Part shown: piece by piece, positions 23,555-35,077 of the stretch
Layout of the letters: the number at the start of each line of letters is the position of its first letter
Position numbering within the stretch: position 1 is the first letter of the stretch
NCBI RefSeq assembly: GCF_023078275.1
Contig: NC_062991.1
Location: 620,001 to 684,000, forward strand
From: Leguminivora glycinivorella
Lineage: Eukaryota; Arthropoda; Insecta; Lepidoptera; Tortricidae
Direction of reading: 5' to 3'
DNA length: 64,000 nucleotides
The notes under the pieces: model-generated
The model's database searches: none
What the model saw: the letters and a program-made list of their open reading frames with translations, nothing else
What the model was told of the DNA's origin: nothing
Made by a program: the position numbers and the translations under genes

Positions 23555-24177
23555 TTTCGCTTTTACCCTCATAATAACGTAACTTTAGCACAACGTTGAT
23601 TCTTAAATATATAAACGTGCAGTCTCAAATTTCACCCTGTATCAGTCAGGTATTTAACGCAAAGGTAGCTAGCGGCAGTAGTGGCCATTTCTAAAGATGT
23701 TTTAAAAAGGAGATTATCGTCCGGATATTCACACCAGCCTTAAAGGGTTGTTTGTATGTTTGTATTGTTACTGATATGTTTGCATAGAGATTACAGAAAT
23801 GTGTGAGTAGTTAGTATAATAAGTATGATGAATTTTTGAGAAGTTACATAGATTATTAGTCGCAAAGTTGCCAAGTTTCAAGCAAATCGGTATTTAAGGT
23901 GCGGAATGATTTCGTGTATGTCCAAAATTACCTTAGATATGCAAGTTAAAGTATTTGAAAATGAAATGAAAATGAAAATCGTTGATTGAGGCAAAAACGT
24001 CACAACACGGGTTAAAACAGAAAACAGTGGTTCCCAAACCGAGCCTGTATCTTAGGAGCCAAAGAGAGGTCATGACTAGCTATATAAATTTTAAGTTACA
24101 CTGTTAGTAGTTTCTCCAAAGAAGTTATAGAGGTAGGTAATACTAAGAACGGACATAATTAAAAAGCCGACGGTTAA

Positions 24178-24235
24178 TGGTGCTACCACACTGGCTGTTA
24201 TATAACATTTATAACAGCCCAGTGTGGGAGCACCA
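24178..24235. mobile_element. 58-bp hairpin repeat
   Basis: TGGTGCTACCACACTGGCTG pairs with CCCAGTGTGGGAGCACCA around TGTTATA/TATAACA. It directly abuts the left border of the Harbinger-type element. It could be a micro-MITE or a simple cruciform. Confidence 0.55.
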
Positions 24236-24238
24236 TAA

Positions 24239-24943
24239 GGCCGTTTTCACATTATCCGATCCGATATCGGGTGTCGGACCGACATCCTACACCCGATAAA
24301 CGCTTCCGATAGTGTCGGATGTCGGTCCGATAAAACGCATTGTTCCAAATCAATGAAGTATGATTTTGATACAAAAAATATTTTTAATTTTTTTTATATT
24401 TAATAATTATACGCACTACATTTCAAATATTTTATTGTTAAATTTAAATAACGATCATAAAAATACTCAAGAGTGGCAGCTAAAATAAATAATTTTACAT
24501 TTAACTATATCTACTAAAAGATGAAAAAAATAGTATCCGCAATTAGGACCGATGAATTACAATCTTTTTTTTTCAACAGAAATTCATCATTAACAGCTGT
24601 TTAATAGACGCCATTTTTGTCACGCACACTACTATAAACGTATACCTACATTATATACGCACTTACGCACACATACAAATATTATCGGCCGACAGCTGGC
24701 GGGGGGTCCGGCATGCCAAAAATGTCGGAAGCGTCCTGCCGATATCGGCAGTTCGATGGTGCCTCGGACAAAAACTGTCGTAGGATAGTGCCATCTGGAT
24801 TAAATCCGCAATTTTTGCGTTTTATATCGTTTTTTAGTAATAATGATTTATCAAATACATAAATAAAGACCTGGAAGCGCATAAATCTTACATTTTACAT
24901 CCTTCCTACATCCGATATCGGATCGGATAATGTGAAAACGGCC
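24239..24943. mobile_element. PIF/Harbinger-type MITE 'H', copy A
   Basis: The ends GGCCGTTTTCACATTATCCG and its mirror continue into many CCGATATCGG palindromes. Flanks are TAA (24,236-24,238) and TAA (24,944-24,946), the TWA duplication of PIF/Harbinger. It holds a 66-codon minus ORF (24,682-24,882) that has a counterpart in copy B. No transposase. Confidence 0.8.
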
Positions 24944-25150
24944 TAAGAGAGGCGCCATATTGTTAGACTGATGAAATTTGCTACTGGTAAGGGGGGTTTA
25001 AGAGGCAAAAATCGATTCAGCTAGTAGAATTGTGCCTGCTACGTTCACTGAAAATATCGCTCCCAACTAGTACGATCTCCGAAGTGTACTAGTTCGTTGT
25101 ACTAGTTCGACAAATTTCATATATTGTGTTTACGGACATTTAGTACAGTA

Positions 25151-25286
25151 GTACATTTATTTGTGTGATGAGAGATTTGCGAGTCATGGACTATGTATAT
25201 AAGTATTTATATATTAAATATGTGTCTGAGTACCCACAACACAAGCCTTCTTGAGCTTACCGTGGCGTATCAGTCTAAGAACGTCC
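25151..25286 (+). mobile_element. tRNA-SINE, 3' part
   Basis: ATTTATTTGTGTGATGAG through CACAAGCCTTCTTGAGCTTA and GAACGTCCTA match the body of the full SINE at 60,584. The tRNA-like head is missing. Confidence 0.75.
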
Positions 25287-26386
25287 TACCTATATGGCTT
25301 GTACTTAATAGCCGAGCGCTGATCGGCCGTTTTCGCGCGCTCTCGGTCCGAGTCAGTCGGTTCCAGTTCTGTTGCGGTCGGATCGGTCGGATCACACGGA
25401 TCGCTTTGCTGTCATTGTCACTTCTCGGCTCTTCGCTCCTTTCGCTCCCATTCTGTTTCGCGTGTGTGAGTGTACCTACTAAATGTACTAGAGCAGAATC
25501 ATTTGGGAGTAGTTCGGTCTAGTACAGTGCAGGGAATCGTGTCTTTTGTACTATTCGTACATGTACTACACAAGCCTATCAGCTAGGTCTCAGAAGAAAC
25601 GCGTGTGTGGGTGTTAACGTGTTTTTAGAGCAAAGTTCAGTCTTCTAGAAAAGTATTATCCGTAAACTCTTGCGCGTGAGTTTTCCAAAGAAAACTTCCA
25701 GAAAATTTCAAAATATTCATAAGTTCTGTTACTTATAAACCGTGTTTTTTTTTGTTTTCCGTTCAATTAGACACGTAGCTAGGTTCATTATCAAGGACTA
25801 CACTGTATAATATCACTTTTAGCTAAATTCGGAAAAAACAATTTTTCATCATTTTCATACATAATAAATGAATTTATTAGTGTGAGAGACCCTTAGAATA
25901 ACATTCAAGTTAGTGTCAAGTGATTGACGGCACATGTCAAAACAAATAACATTAGGAATTGGTAAAGGTTGTCACACACGTGTTCAGTAATTATCTTTAT
26001 GTTTTTAATAACTCGATAACCGTAAGAGTTAAGACGCTAGTTTCTTAGAGAAATTAATTGTAATTGATCTAAAGAACCTTCCTTTAAAGTTAACGGAATT
26101 CAATAAAAACAGGTTGTATATTGCTATTTCTATACCGTTGAATCTTCCCCATCTTATTTTATTTTTTAACAGCCACATTCAAAATTAGCTACCCTAAAGG
26201 CTTAGCCCACGACCCGAACCCATTACCCATCGACAAAGCCCACACAGGTGATTACCTCCGCTCTGTCACCTCCCACCTGGGGTGACATGTCACGTCACGC
26301 ATCACCCACGTCACGTGCGAGGGCGGATGAAGGGTTACCCAATCTCCTGGGTGCGTAGCCAGATGTACAAATGCTTACGATAAACT
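25287..26386. other. no gene recognised
   Basis: A 109-codon ORF (25,193-25,522, +) starts inside the SINE fragment and reads through a CG-rich stretch. It shows no family features. The rest is AT-rich unique sequence. Confidence 0.35.
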
Positions 26387-26552
26387 TTTGAAAAACCCCC
26401 GATCTGGTGGATCAATTTCCATCGACCATGGCTAAAGAACACTCCTGACTACTTCAGCTTTCAAACAAAAACAAACTAAATCTAAATAGGTCTATCCATT
26501 CGGGAGCTACGATGCCACAGAGAGACACACACACAGACACAGACTTGTCAAA
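26387..26552 (-). mobile_element. repeat 'P', minus copy
   Basis: AACCCCCGATCTGGTGGATC ... CGGGAGCTACGATGCCACAG is the reverse of the 7,825 copy. It abuts decayed ends of MITE 'G' on both sides. Confidence 0.65.
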
Positions 26553-27026
26553 CTTATAACATCTTAAGTAGGTAGTCTCTATCATCGCTCTTCCGTATTA
26601 ACGTGACAGAGCCAGCCTGCGTTTCGATCGTCGTCTACCGTCAACGATTGTCATTATGTCTAGGCCGACTGGGTCCCATGTCATAAAAAATTATATTACA
26701 AATAATTTGGGATCTATGCAAAGACTACTAAAGATAAAATTTGAATAAAAAAGCCAGCGTATTCATTCATTGAGGTCATAATTCGTATTCTCATGATATT
26801 AAAGGTTAATTTGACAAATTCATCTATATATAAAGGAGAAAATGTAGGGGTGTGCAAATTAGCAAGTTGTCTTGGATAGGTGTTACATTTTATTGGCGTG
26901 AAGGGATTTTCGCACCCTCGTGTGGGAGTTGCTTTAAATTTTGGATTTTATTTCTTGCTTAGTTAGTCGTTCGAATATTAAATTATGTAGGTATTATAAC
27001 ATCAACATATGATGTCGGTTTGTGCT

Positions 27027-27078
27027 CCACGTTGGGCGCCAAAAATATAAAGTATAATATTTTTGGCGCCCAACGTGG
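27027..27078. other. perfect 22-bp hairpin with LTR/primer-site-like arms
   Basis: CCACGTTGGGCGCCAAAAAT (extended by AT) is exactly mirrored at 27,057-27,078 across an 8-nt spacer. TGGCGCCCAAC resembles the LTR-end/primer-binding-site junction of many Ty3-type retroelements. No polyprotein ORF or full LTR pair is visible, so a head-to-head LTR-end remnant is only a suggestion. Confidence 0.5.
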
Positions 27079-27934
27079 TGCTGTTTTTGTCGTCATCGTA
27101 TTAATTAATAATAAATGAATATCAAATACGATTAACACAAATAGTTTATTATGAAATGGACCACACGTGCACTTTTACACACTATCCAAATACGCTATTT
27201 TAATACATTACTCGATATCAAGAATGCCACTAAAATTACATTCTTTGTATGGAGAAATAGAACAGCGCCCGCCCTGTTATTGGTAGATGTTTATGCTACT
27301 GAGTACAGTATTCTAATGCTAAAACTCCGTACAGGGGCTCCGTAGTGTCTTAAGGCTCTTAATCGTAATTAAATTAATGAAGTCATTCGCTCGTCCTCCT
27401 TATCATGACGGCAATATTAGACGGCAAAATATTAGATCGAGTGCCACGTGACGTCATCGGCGCGCGCGCCGGCGGCCATTGTTCCGGAAAATGCAGTTAT
27501 TGACAAAAGAGGGCGGCTACCGTGGACATTGATGTTCGAATTATATATCTCTCCCTGTCTTTCAGAACTATGACTATCCTGGGTTTTTATTAAATTATTA
27601 TATTTTTTTATTTTTAAATTATTTATTCAATAAAAGTGAAACAGTTTTTACATAAGACTTTCCGCCAAATTGTAGAACAGTTTGTTGGCAGGAATAGGCT
27701 CCCTTTCATCACATTTACTGTTGTTTCTTAACCTTAGGTGCTAAAGTGTTAGTACAAGTTACAAACATAGTTAGTTACTATTTAGGTACTAAATTATTTT
27801 ATTTTATTTTAATTACGTATTTAACTAAAGTTACTATCAGTTTCAAATTGTTTCAACATAAACTTTTTTAATTTTGATTTTAATACATTTTTGCTGGTGC
27901 TTTTTCTAATGCTTTATGGTATAAATATTGTTAA

Positions 27935-28754
27935 TGTAAAATACCCTATAATGGACGGTGATGCCATTATGGACAAAAAAACACAAATCCTCAAAAATAA
28001 GTATCTAAAATGAGTTTCTAAAAACTGACGGCAATGTACCATAAACTAGAGTTGTAGAGCTGTTTAATTTTGAAGTTTCAATTAATTCGGTTATTTCTGA
28101 AGGATTTGGCGGCAAGGTAAAATTCACCAGTTTACTGAAAAAAATATGAAGACGAATTCTTAGTAATGTTGCTAAGAGAGTTGAGTTCATGTATAAAATC
28201 ATAAAAAAATAATACTCGATGTAAACTTGAATGAGTTTTACTTACTGCATTAAGCATGAGATAAGGTATAAAACATACTAGTTTGTTGCTCCAAAGATAT
28301 AAAGAAATAGCGTTATTTTGCGAGTGTCCATTACTGGAACCGAAAAACTGAGTACCTCCTATTATGGACAAGGAACAATTTACAAAACCAAAATTTACAA
28401 GAAACAATCCTATGTTAAAATAAACCAAACAAATTTTATTTATGGCATTTAAAATTGACTCATTGAGTATCAGTTGGCTTTAAAAGTAAAATTTTAAACT
28501 TATTTCACTGTCCATAATGGGGGATCCATTACTGGAGAACTGCCGTCCATGATTGGAGAAAAAACACCTAGTTTTAATTTGTTGACTATGAAGAAACCAA
28601 TGGGAGTATCTATTCTGCAATACTCTTGAAATGTAAAAGAAGGATAGGACATTTAAGATTTAACACGCTTAGCGGTAGAATTTTTACATTTATCAGTTAA
28701 ATATCAAAAACAGGCGAATTTTTTTCTTAAACTGTCCATGATTGGGTTCGTTAC
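27935..28754 (+). mobile_element. ~820-bp element 'W' with iterated CCATNATGGAC motifs, copy A
   Basis: The element has short imperfect inverted ends (ACCCTATAATGGAC / ACCCAATCATGGAC on the other strand). At least seven TCCATTATGGAC, TCCATTACTGGA or TCCATGATTGGA motifs are spread through it. The whole unit recurs inverted at 58,222-59,050. It contains minus-strand coding-like stretches (for example KLVNFTLPPNPSEITELIET, preceded by a TTTTTTTCAG that could be a splice acceptor). It is probably a non-autonomous DNA transposon. Class unknown. Confidence 0.6.
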
Positions 28755-29125
28755 TAAATCTTAGAGGTACAGGATGAGATCTGGATCGTTTTCCATAATA
28801 ATTAACTTTCCTGGGTACAATCAATGCTTCCTTAGCCAATTTTCTACGCAATAGTGGTTTAGTAACAGGGACTTTAAACTCACAGGGTTCATATTGTTCC
28901 ACTGCGATCTGAAAAGACACTCTCTCAAGGACCGGCAACATATTACATTTAATAAATATTTTATTGTAATCTCCTCTACAAAGTAGTTTTGTTTTCTTAT
29001 CCACTAAAGCTTTCATAAACCTAATCTGCAGTTGTTTGATTTTATCAAGGTATGTTTTAAATATTACGTTACTTGGTCTCCTAAACCTGCCCTTGGTAGC
29101 CTGTAGGTACTGCTGTGTTATTTTT
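28693..29125 (-). pseudogene. exon-like ORF abutting element 'W'
   Basis: The Met-initiated ORF (29,016 to 28,693) has 107 residues. The same frame stays open upstream to about 29,150, passing an ACACAG|CAG at about 29,120 that could be a splice acceptor. The peptide (QYLQATKGRFRRPSNVIFKT ... PLLRRKLAKEALIVPRKVNY) is lysine/arginine rich with balanced composition and looks more protein-like than most short ORFs here. Its end runs into element 'W' at NEPNHGQF, with the stop inside the repeat. I do not recognise a domain. It may be a captured or interrupted host exon, or part of the autonomous relative of 'W'. Confidence 0.35.
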
Positions 29126-29328
29126 TTGATTAAATAAATAAGTAAACGTCATGAAAAGTGTATGTAATTTATGGTTCTAGTTAGTAACCCTTTGGGGGCG
29201 CTGTTTTCGGAATTGTCTTTTTCATTTAAAAGGTAATGCAAAACGACAAATCTTTAAAATATCTATAATATTTTATCTTTGTATCAATAAGTAGTGGAAT
29301 TGTAATAATAATAAGTCCGTATTAAATA

Positions 29329-29505
29329 GTACATTACATCAGAGGCCGGGAAAATGAGGATTTCCGGCCAAGTGGGTATATACGGCCGAGCGAGCGTGCG
29401 AGCGAGGCCGGATAGGGATACGAGGCCGGGAATCCGTTTTCACGCCGAGGCATGTATAGTGCTTTTCTCAAACATACAATGAAATAAAAAAAAATGATCT
29501 GAAGG
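29329..29505 (-). repeat. CCGGCCTCG-rich interspersed repeat, copy 1
   Basis: AATAGTACATTACATCAGAG, then GGCCGGGAAAATGAGGATTT, several CGAGCG units and GGCATGTATAGTGCTTTTCTC. The two ends recur inverted at 51,320-51,450. Confidence 0.5.
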
Positions 29506-31583
29506 ACAATATTTTATTTATTAAGTGACAAAATACATATACACTCAAACGTCAAGTGTGACAAGTATCCAGGTCACACAAAAATTTAAAAAAAAAGTGA
29601 CATGACAGTACTGACAGCTTACTTAAAAAAGTTACTTTGCAGGCCTAGGCCTAAAAAATAATATGAAATCCCTTTACAGTCCTCTCGAGTTGTTGCGCCC
29701 AAAAAGCGATACTTCCCAGCCCATTTTAAGGAACGTAAAGATAATATTTCATTGCATGTTTGAGAAAAATATATTATCTTAAAATTCACGTACAACTTCT
29801 ATATTAACATAGATATAAAATTCACATCCTTTTATATTGCACAAAAGCGAAATTCCAAAAAGAAAGTAAAATAGCAAAAAAAACACGCCACACTTCCACA
29901 CCGCAAGCGAAAGTGTCGTAAGTCCTCTTTTATTCCATTCCAAGTTTGCAAAAAACGCTTCCGTCGGAAGTGTCAAATGGAATAAACTTAGCGGTGCGTT
30001 CATGATCCATAGATACCAAAGACTAATTGTGGTATCTTATGCTTAAAGAGTTCTTATACTTATCGTGAAATAAAGTTCATTTTAATAGATTTTCTTAAGG
30101 GATTCCGCATAGGAAGGACGTTACAATTGAAGCCTAGAAACTCGTAGTTGTACGCAAGCAACGGAGCGGCAAGTCTTTGTCAACTGGAGTACAATATTGA
30201 CTGGACTATAATGCGGTTTGCGCGCAATCGTAACGGAAGCACTTATAAAGGGTTTATTATTTGCAAATAACGCTAATGTGAGCAGGAATTCTTATAAATC
30301 GTGAGTTCGAATCCCGGCAAAAGTATTTATTTGATGATGAATATATTTTTTGTGAGGTTTTGGGCGTTATTATGAATTTATCTGTCAAATTTCAACATTA
30401 GAACCGACAATGCAGTCCCATTGCGCTAACTGCAGAACTAGATTAGCCTCTCAGATTTTTTTTGTCAGATATAAGTCTGTGGATTTTTGTTTGCGGTTAT
30501 CGATTATGAGTTTCAATGATGTTATTACCATATGTATCATATATACTTAATTAAACAACGTTACTTAGCGTATTTTTTCTCTCTAACTTTGAAATTCGTT
30601 TTAATTGTTTTAAGATAAAATAATTTGCGTCGTTTTCGGAATAAGTTACTAATATCGAAAGCCAAAATAAAACAAAAATGTATACCAGTACAGTTTTTAC
30701 TTAAAATAGGGGAACAAAATATTATCAATGTTTATTTTTATTACATGAGTTTCTTATAGTAAATAAGTTTATTTTTCCAGTCTAGGAAACAATAATTCAA
30801 TTGAATATAAAAACCGTTAAATGAAAGGCCACACTTTTCAGATATAAAATCTATAAATCACACAGCATAAGTACCTACCAAATTACATTTTTTTACAAAC
30901 CCACCGATCCTTTCAAAACGCCAATCAAAAGCCAATCATAATTTTTGTCAATCAATAAAATCATAGCCCTGAACGAATTCAAACGATTTGTCAACATCGG
31001 ATAATTCCTCTCCACGTCACAATAATCACGTCAGCTGACAAACACAGTGCAATAAACAATTTTGGATCCCAATAATAGCTGTCGAATTACTAGCGCCCCC
31101 GATCTTACACCAAACAATTGAATCAACCAACGAAAAAAGACCGTCATTCGTTTTGGAAACGCACCCTCGCTTGCGTCTCCTTAAACTGGTCTTTTATAAT
31201 GACCTGCGGATTATCGGATTGAGAGCGAGACAGCAGACCCTTGGCGTACAAAAGAATGAGAGGGACGGAGTGCTTCGGTTCTAATGAGAGTCGTCTTGGC
31301 TTGACAGATGTCACGCCGTTGTTATTCAAATTTTTGGGTTGCGAGCGTTTTGCTTTTGGCGGCGCTGCGGAAAGCGAACAATTATTTTATTTGGCAAGGA
31401 ATGGTGGTGACGTGTAAGTAATTTAGGGATTTGTGGTGGTATAATATTATTTGAGCTGTCTAAAAGGCAATATTATGATTTTGTCGTAGTATCTTTCTCA
31501 ATTAGGTCTGTGATTTCTTGTTACGATACCTATTAAGTAGTTGTCATTGGACGTCATAGTCATAGCCATATTGAATAGTTCAG
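29506..31583. other. no gene recognised; tRNA-like scrap near 30,305
   Basis: AT-rich. GAGTTCGAATCCCGGCAAAA at 30,304-30,323 has a B-box-like core and a following ATTTATTTG, so it is a decayed tRNA-derived SINE head. The remaining ORFs (for example 31,144-31,329) lack any family signature. Confidence 0.35.
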
Positions 31584-31585
31584 TA

Positions 31586-31715
31586 CAGATGTAGCGCGGA
31601 AAGGGTTTCCCTCGTATTTTTCCGGAAACGTTCGTATTTGTCATGCCTGAAATAGCATGACACGTTCGTACGTTTCCTTAACAATACGAAGGCAAATCTT
31701 TTGGCAGTGCATCTG
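31586..31715. mobile_element. palindromic MITE, TA-flanked (copy 2)
   Basis: TA|CAGATGTAGCGCGGAAAG to CTTTTGGCAGTGCATCTG|TA, with inner GGAAACGTTCGTATTTGTCA paired to its mirror. Same family as 5,921-6,088. Confidence 0.65.
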
Positions 31716-32164
31716 TAGTATTTGCGACCTTGAATTGTATGTTCGGCTTTAAAGAGAATCATCATTTTAATTTTCTTCATTTTAACTTTTATTTATACCT
31801 AAAACAAAACTAAAAGCTTAAAAAGTGATAAACGTAGTTGTATGAGTTGTATCGTAGCTCGTGACGCTACGACGACGTAACCCGTAGCAAGCACAGATAT
31901 GTAGAGATTGTAGAGAATCATCTTCGTAGCGCTTGAAACATTTATTTATTGCATTTCTATACAACTTGAGAAACTAAAAATGTAAGCGAAACATTAACCC
32001 TGATTTATGATAGTAGCAAATTTTATTATTCTTTATTCGTTTTAGCTCTATATTTTATTATATTATTATTTATGTATGTGTATTTGAATGAGTGTTTTGT
32101 GTTGTTTGGTTGTATTTAAATTCTACTTCTCATATTTCTTAGAGCCACCTACCATATATTCTGA

Positions 32165-32297
32165 TTATATTAACTCCAGACAAAGGTTGTCTGGAAGAGA
32201 TCGCTCCTGATGTTACCTCTGTTTAATGTGTTTTTGTTTCTTGTGCATAACTATTAAACTATGTAAGGTGTGCAAAAAAGAGTATTGTATTGTATTA
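32165..32297 (+). mobile_element. LINE 3'-end fragment, (ATTGT)n tail
   Basis: CAGACAAAGGTTGTCTGGAA GAGATCGCTCC and a terminal GTGTGCAAAAAAGAGTATTG TATTGTATT are typical of a lepidopteran LINE 3' end that I recognise. No coding part is left. A related inverted scrap lies at about 55,355-55,395. Confidence 0.5.
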
Positions 32298-32364
32298 TTA
32301 AGCATTTACTTTTACATAAAATAAGGCGTAGAAGGTAGACATCATTATTAGATTTGGGCAGGAC

Positions 32365-32882
32365 TATGGTTGCAAAACAACCGGTTTTTTTTTCTGGCTT
32401 GAAAAAAAAACATGAAAAAAAACCGTGAAAAAAAAACAGTTTTTTTCTGGAGTATGTTTTTTTTCTAAAGGACGAAATCTCAAAATTTGCAAAACAGTTA
32501 ATACTTTTATACGGTTTTTTAGACTTTATGTTAACTATTAAACGAATTTAATTTAATAACTTTAATTTCTGGTTTTATAAAACTAACATTTACACAATCT
32601 GTAGTTAGAAGTCGTCGCTATTTACTGTTGGCATGACCACCGCCTCTTCACGCTCCACGCCGCATCGGGGATTCCCCAATAAACGTTTGCATACTGAATT
32701 GTTTATCGAATTAAAATAAACTTTATTGTTATTGAAACGTTACAAACCACGAAAAACCGTTATTGTCGTATTATTTGATCACCTGAAAAAAAACCATATT
32801 TAGAAAAAAAACCATGGTGCTTGGTTTTTTTTCATAATTTTGAAAAAAAAAACATTTGGTTTTTTTTCTATTTGCAACCCTA
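32365..32882. mobile_element. hAT-type non-autonomous element, empty copy
   Basis: Ends TATGGTTGCAAAAC and TTTGCAACCCTA. The 8-bp flanks GGCAGGAC (32,357-32,364) and GTCAGGAC (32,883-32,890) match at seven of eight bases, as expected for an aged hAT duplication. The body is dominated by AAAAAAAACC/GGTTTTTTTT runs. It is the empty counterpart of 60,075-60,885. Confidence 0.85.
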
Positions 32883-32944
32883 GTCAGGACTAGGCAGAGT
32901 TATGGCAGGTCGACTAAAGGAAAATTTTATATCGTATAAATGAC

Positions 32945-33065
32945 TAAACCCCACGGTAAGCTCAAAGAGGTTTGTATTGTGGATATTCAATTAATAAGTA
33001 TCTAATGTGTATATAATGTGTGTACAATGCAACAATAAATCATTTCATTTCATTTCATTTCATTA
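32945..33065 (-). repeat. SINE-tail scrap joined to a LINE-like (ATTTC)n tail
   Basis: CCCCACGGTAAGCTCAAAGA is the reverse of the SINE CTTGAGCTTACCGTGG block. Beyond it, AACAATAAATCATTTCATTT CATTTC is a LINE-type 3' tail. Confidence 0.4.
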
Positions 33066-33432
33066 CAAAACATCCATGAGACTATGACCACATCTCGGAC
33101 ACTGGCGATTAAATTTATGTATATGAAAGAGGCGCGTTCCTAGCACACATTCTAACTCAATTCTAAGCTCGTATAGGTGAACGCGTACCATGCTTGTATG
33201 AGTGCGATATGACAGGTCGACTGTTCGCGTTTTTGACAGGCGGTAACTGTGAGGTAAATCTACTTAGGAGGCACTAACCACTGCTCAGTTGTGGGCGATT
33301 GGAAGCTTCAAGCTTTAGCTGGCTAACCAGAAATATATGACTACAGCATATTGCGAAACTTCATTTAAAACTATTTTCTTATAATTAATGAATCTACCAA
33401 TGAGTTTTTCTAAATTTATGTGCGAAATGTCA

Positions 33433-33648
33433 TTTGATGTTTGCCAGTGGCTTTTCGGTGAAGGAAAACATCGTGAGGAAACCGGACTAATTCCAGTAAG
33501 GCCTAGTTACCCTTCGGGTTGGAAGGTCAGATGGCAGTCGCTTTCGTAAAACTAGTGCCTACGCCAAATCTTGGGATTAGTTGTCAAAGCGGTCCCCGGG
33601 CATGAGCCGTGGCAAATGCCGGGATAAAGGAGGATGATGCTGATGACG
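33433..33648 (+). mobile_element. retroposon 'D' with (GATG)-type tail
   Basis: CTTTTCGGTGAAGGAAAACA TCGTGAGGAAACCGG, ..., GCAAATGCCGGGATAAAGGA and a GATGATGCTGATGA tail. About 200 bp, non-coding. Other copies: 18,273, 34,871, 45,542 and 59,637. Confidence 0.75.
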
Positions 33649-33998
33649 GTTGTACTCACGTTATTATATCGCTATTGCTGCGACATGTTTCGGGCCAATT
33701 TGGAGGTCCCTCTTCTGGCATATAGGAGTTCACGCGGCGGCTAAACTCCGTGCACTGAACGTTAGTTGTCGTGTAGATTCTTGTAGCGCGGCTGTGTCGA
33801 CCGACGAAGAGAAGCACACTGCACTTGACTGCACTCACTGTGTCCACGTGATTATCAAAGCACACTCTGCTTCACATCATAATATGTCTCACGAAAAGTT
33901 TAACGTGTGTAACTATTTTCTTCATACTAAAGTGTCACCCTATACATCAGAATAACAGTGCCCTCCTGACAATACTCATATACGATATTTCTGATCAG

Positions 33999-34115
33999 CG
34001 GGCCGATTAATGAGTCTCACGCGTTCGAATTCAGAAAATTGTCACTGAAAATAATGGGCAAGTCACCGTTTTCAACCGGTATTTTAGTGACAGTGAGACT
34101 CAAAAATCGGCCCCC
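33999..34115. mobile_element. MITE 'S', copy 2
   Basis: CGGGCCGATTAATGAGTCTC to GAGACTCAAAAATCGGCCCC, with the usual centre GTCACTGAAAATAATGGGC. Confidence 0.8.
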
Positions 34116-34434
34116 AGGCTTTAAAAGGATGAGTCGATAGAATCTCAATATATATTGTAGATAGATGCAGGTATCAAAGCTGCAGCTATCTCTAATCTTA
34201 TTCATGGCCCTATCGACGCATCTACAAGCGCCTTCCTCGTGTCAATTAGTTAAGTGATACTCTACAAACTCAATCGAAAATATACCTTATGGGCGGCCTA
34301 GCCAAATGACAAACGTTGACGCTATACGCCGATCGAAACGCACTAGCTCTGTCGCGCCACGAACACCGATAGAGATAATTAGCTATGATCATCATTGTCC
34401 TTGCGTTATCCGGTAAATCAAGGAACCATACCTG

Positions 34435-34659
34435 TTGGAAGGTTTAAACTTTACAGTACCGAAAACTAGCACGAGGTCTTGTTGTCGTCGCACTATTTTT
34501 CGTCCCAGTTTTACCAGGACTAAACTAGGCAGGTCACTTCCGGTCCATAGAATGCAAGTAACTTGGAATAATGTGTCTCTACAAGAAAACTTCGAAATAG
34601 ATATATTTAGTGATTCTATACAAAGTTTAAAATGCCGAATACTCGAGAAACGGCTATAA
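34435..34659 (+). pseudogene. probable LINE RT C-terminal scrap
   Basis: A 74-codon ORF containing FRPSFTRTKLGRSLPVHRM and DIFSDSIQSLKCRILEKRL resembles the C-terminal tail of Jockey/CR1-type RT proteins, where a V/FxVPRTRTxxGxxSPxxR pattern precedes a FxxSLxxFK helix. The resemblance is by eye only. No catalytic motifs remain. The 3' UTR would continue to about 34,860. Confidence 0.35.
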
Positions 34660-34870
34660 TTCTTGAAGTAAATTAATAGTTTTCTTTTTTAACTGCATGT
34701 AACTCACTTGCTAAATTGTAATCATTAGGTATACTTAATTATAGTTTGTAATATATTTTAGCTAGGTAGTAGTGTAAAAGCCTGAACTGTTTGAATGTTG
34801 CTGCACGCCTGTTATTGGTGCATAAATATTATGGGTGTCCTCTATTGTCATTATATTCATCTGTTGGTTG

Positions 34871-35052
34871 TCGTTATCCCGGCATTTGTCACGGCTCATG
34901 AGAGCCTCTGGTCCGCTATGACAACTAATCCAGGCACTAGTTTTACGAAAGTAACTGCCATCTGACCTTCCAACCCGAAGGGTAACTAGGCCTTATTGGA
35001 ATTAGTCCGGTTTCCTCACGATGTTTTCCTTCACCGAAAAGCGACTGGCAAA
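34871..35052 (-). mobile_element. retroposon 'D', minus copy
   Basis: GTCGTTATCCCGGCATTTGT to CGATGTTTTCCTTCACCGAA. The GATG tail end lies at the left and is short. Confidence 0.7.
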
Positions 35053-35077
35053 TAGCGATTCGATTGCCAACAGCATC

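Noticed and set aside
25193..25522. 109-codon plus ORF with a hydrophobic stretch
   Set aside because: It starts inside a SINE fragment and its LLSLSLLGSSLLSL stretch comes from low-complexity TCTC/CGCTC DNA; not a convincing membrane protein.
33650..33955. 101-codon plus ORF
   Set aside because: Begins in the tail region of a retroposon and has a biased, cysteine/histidine-scattered sequence without spacing of any zinc motif.
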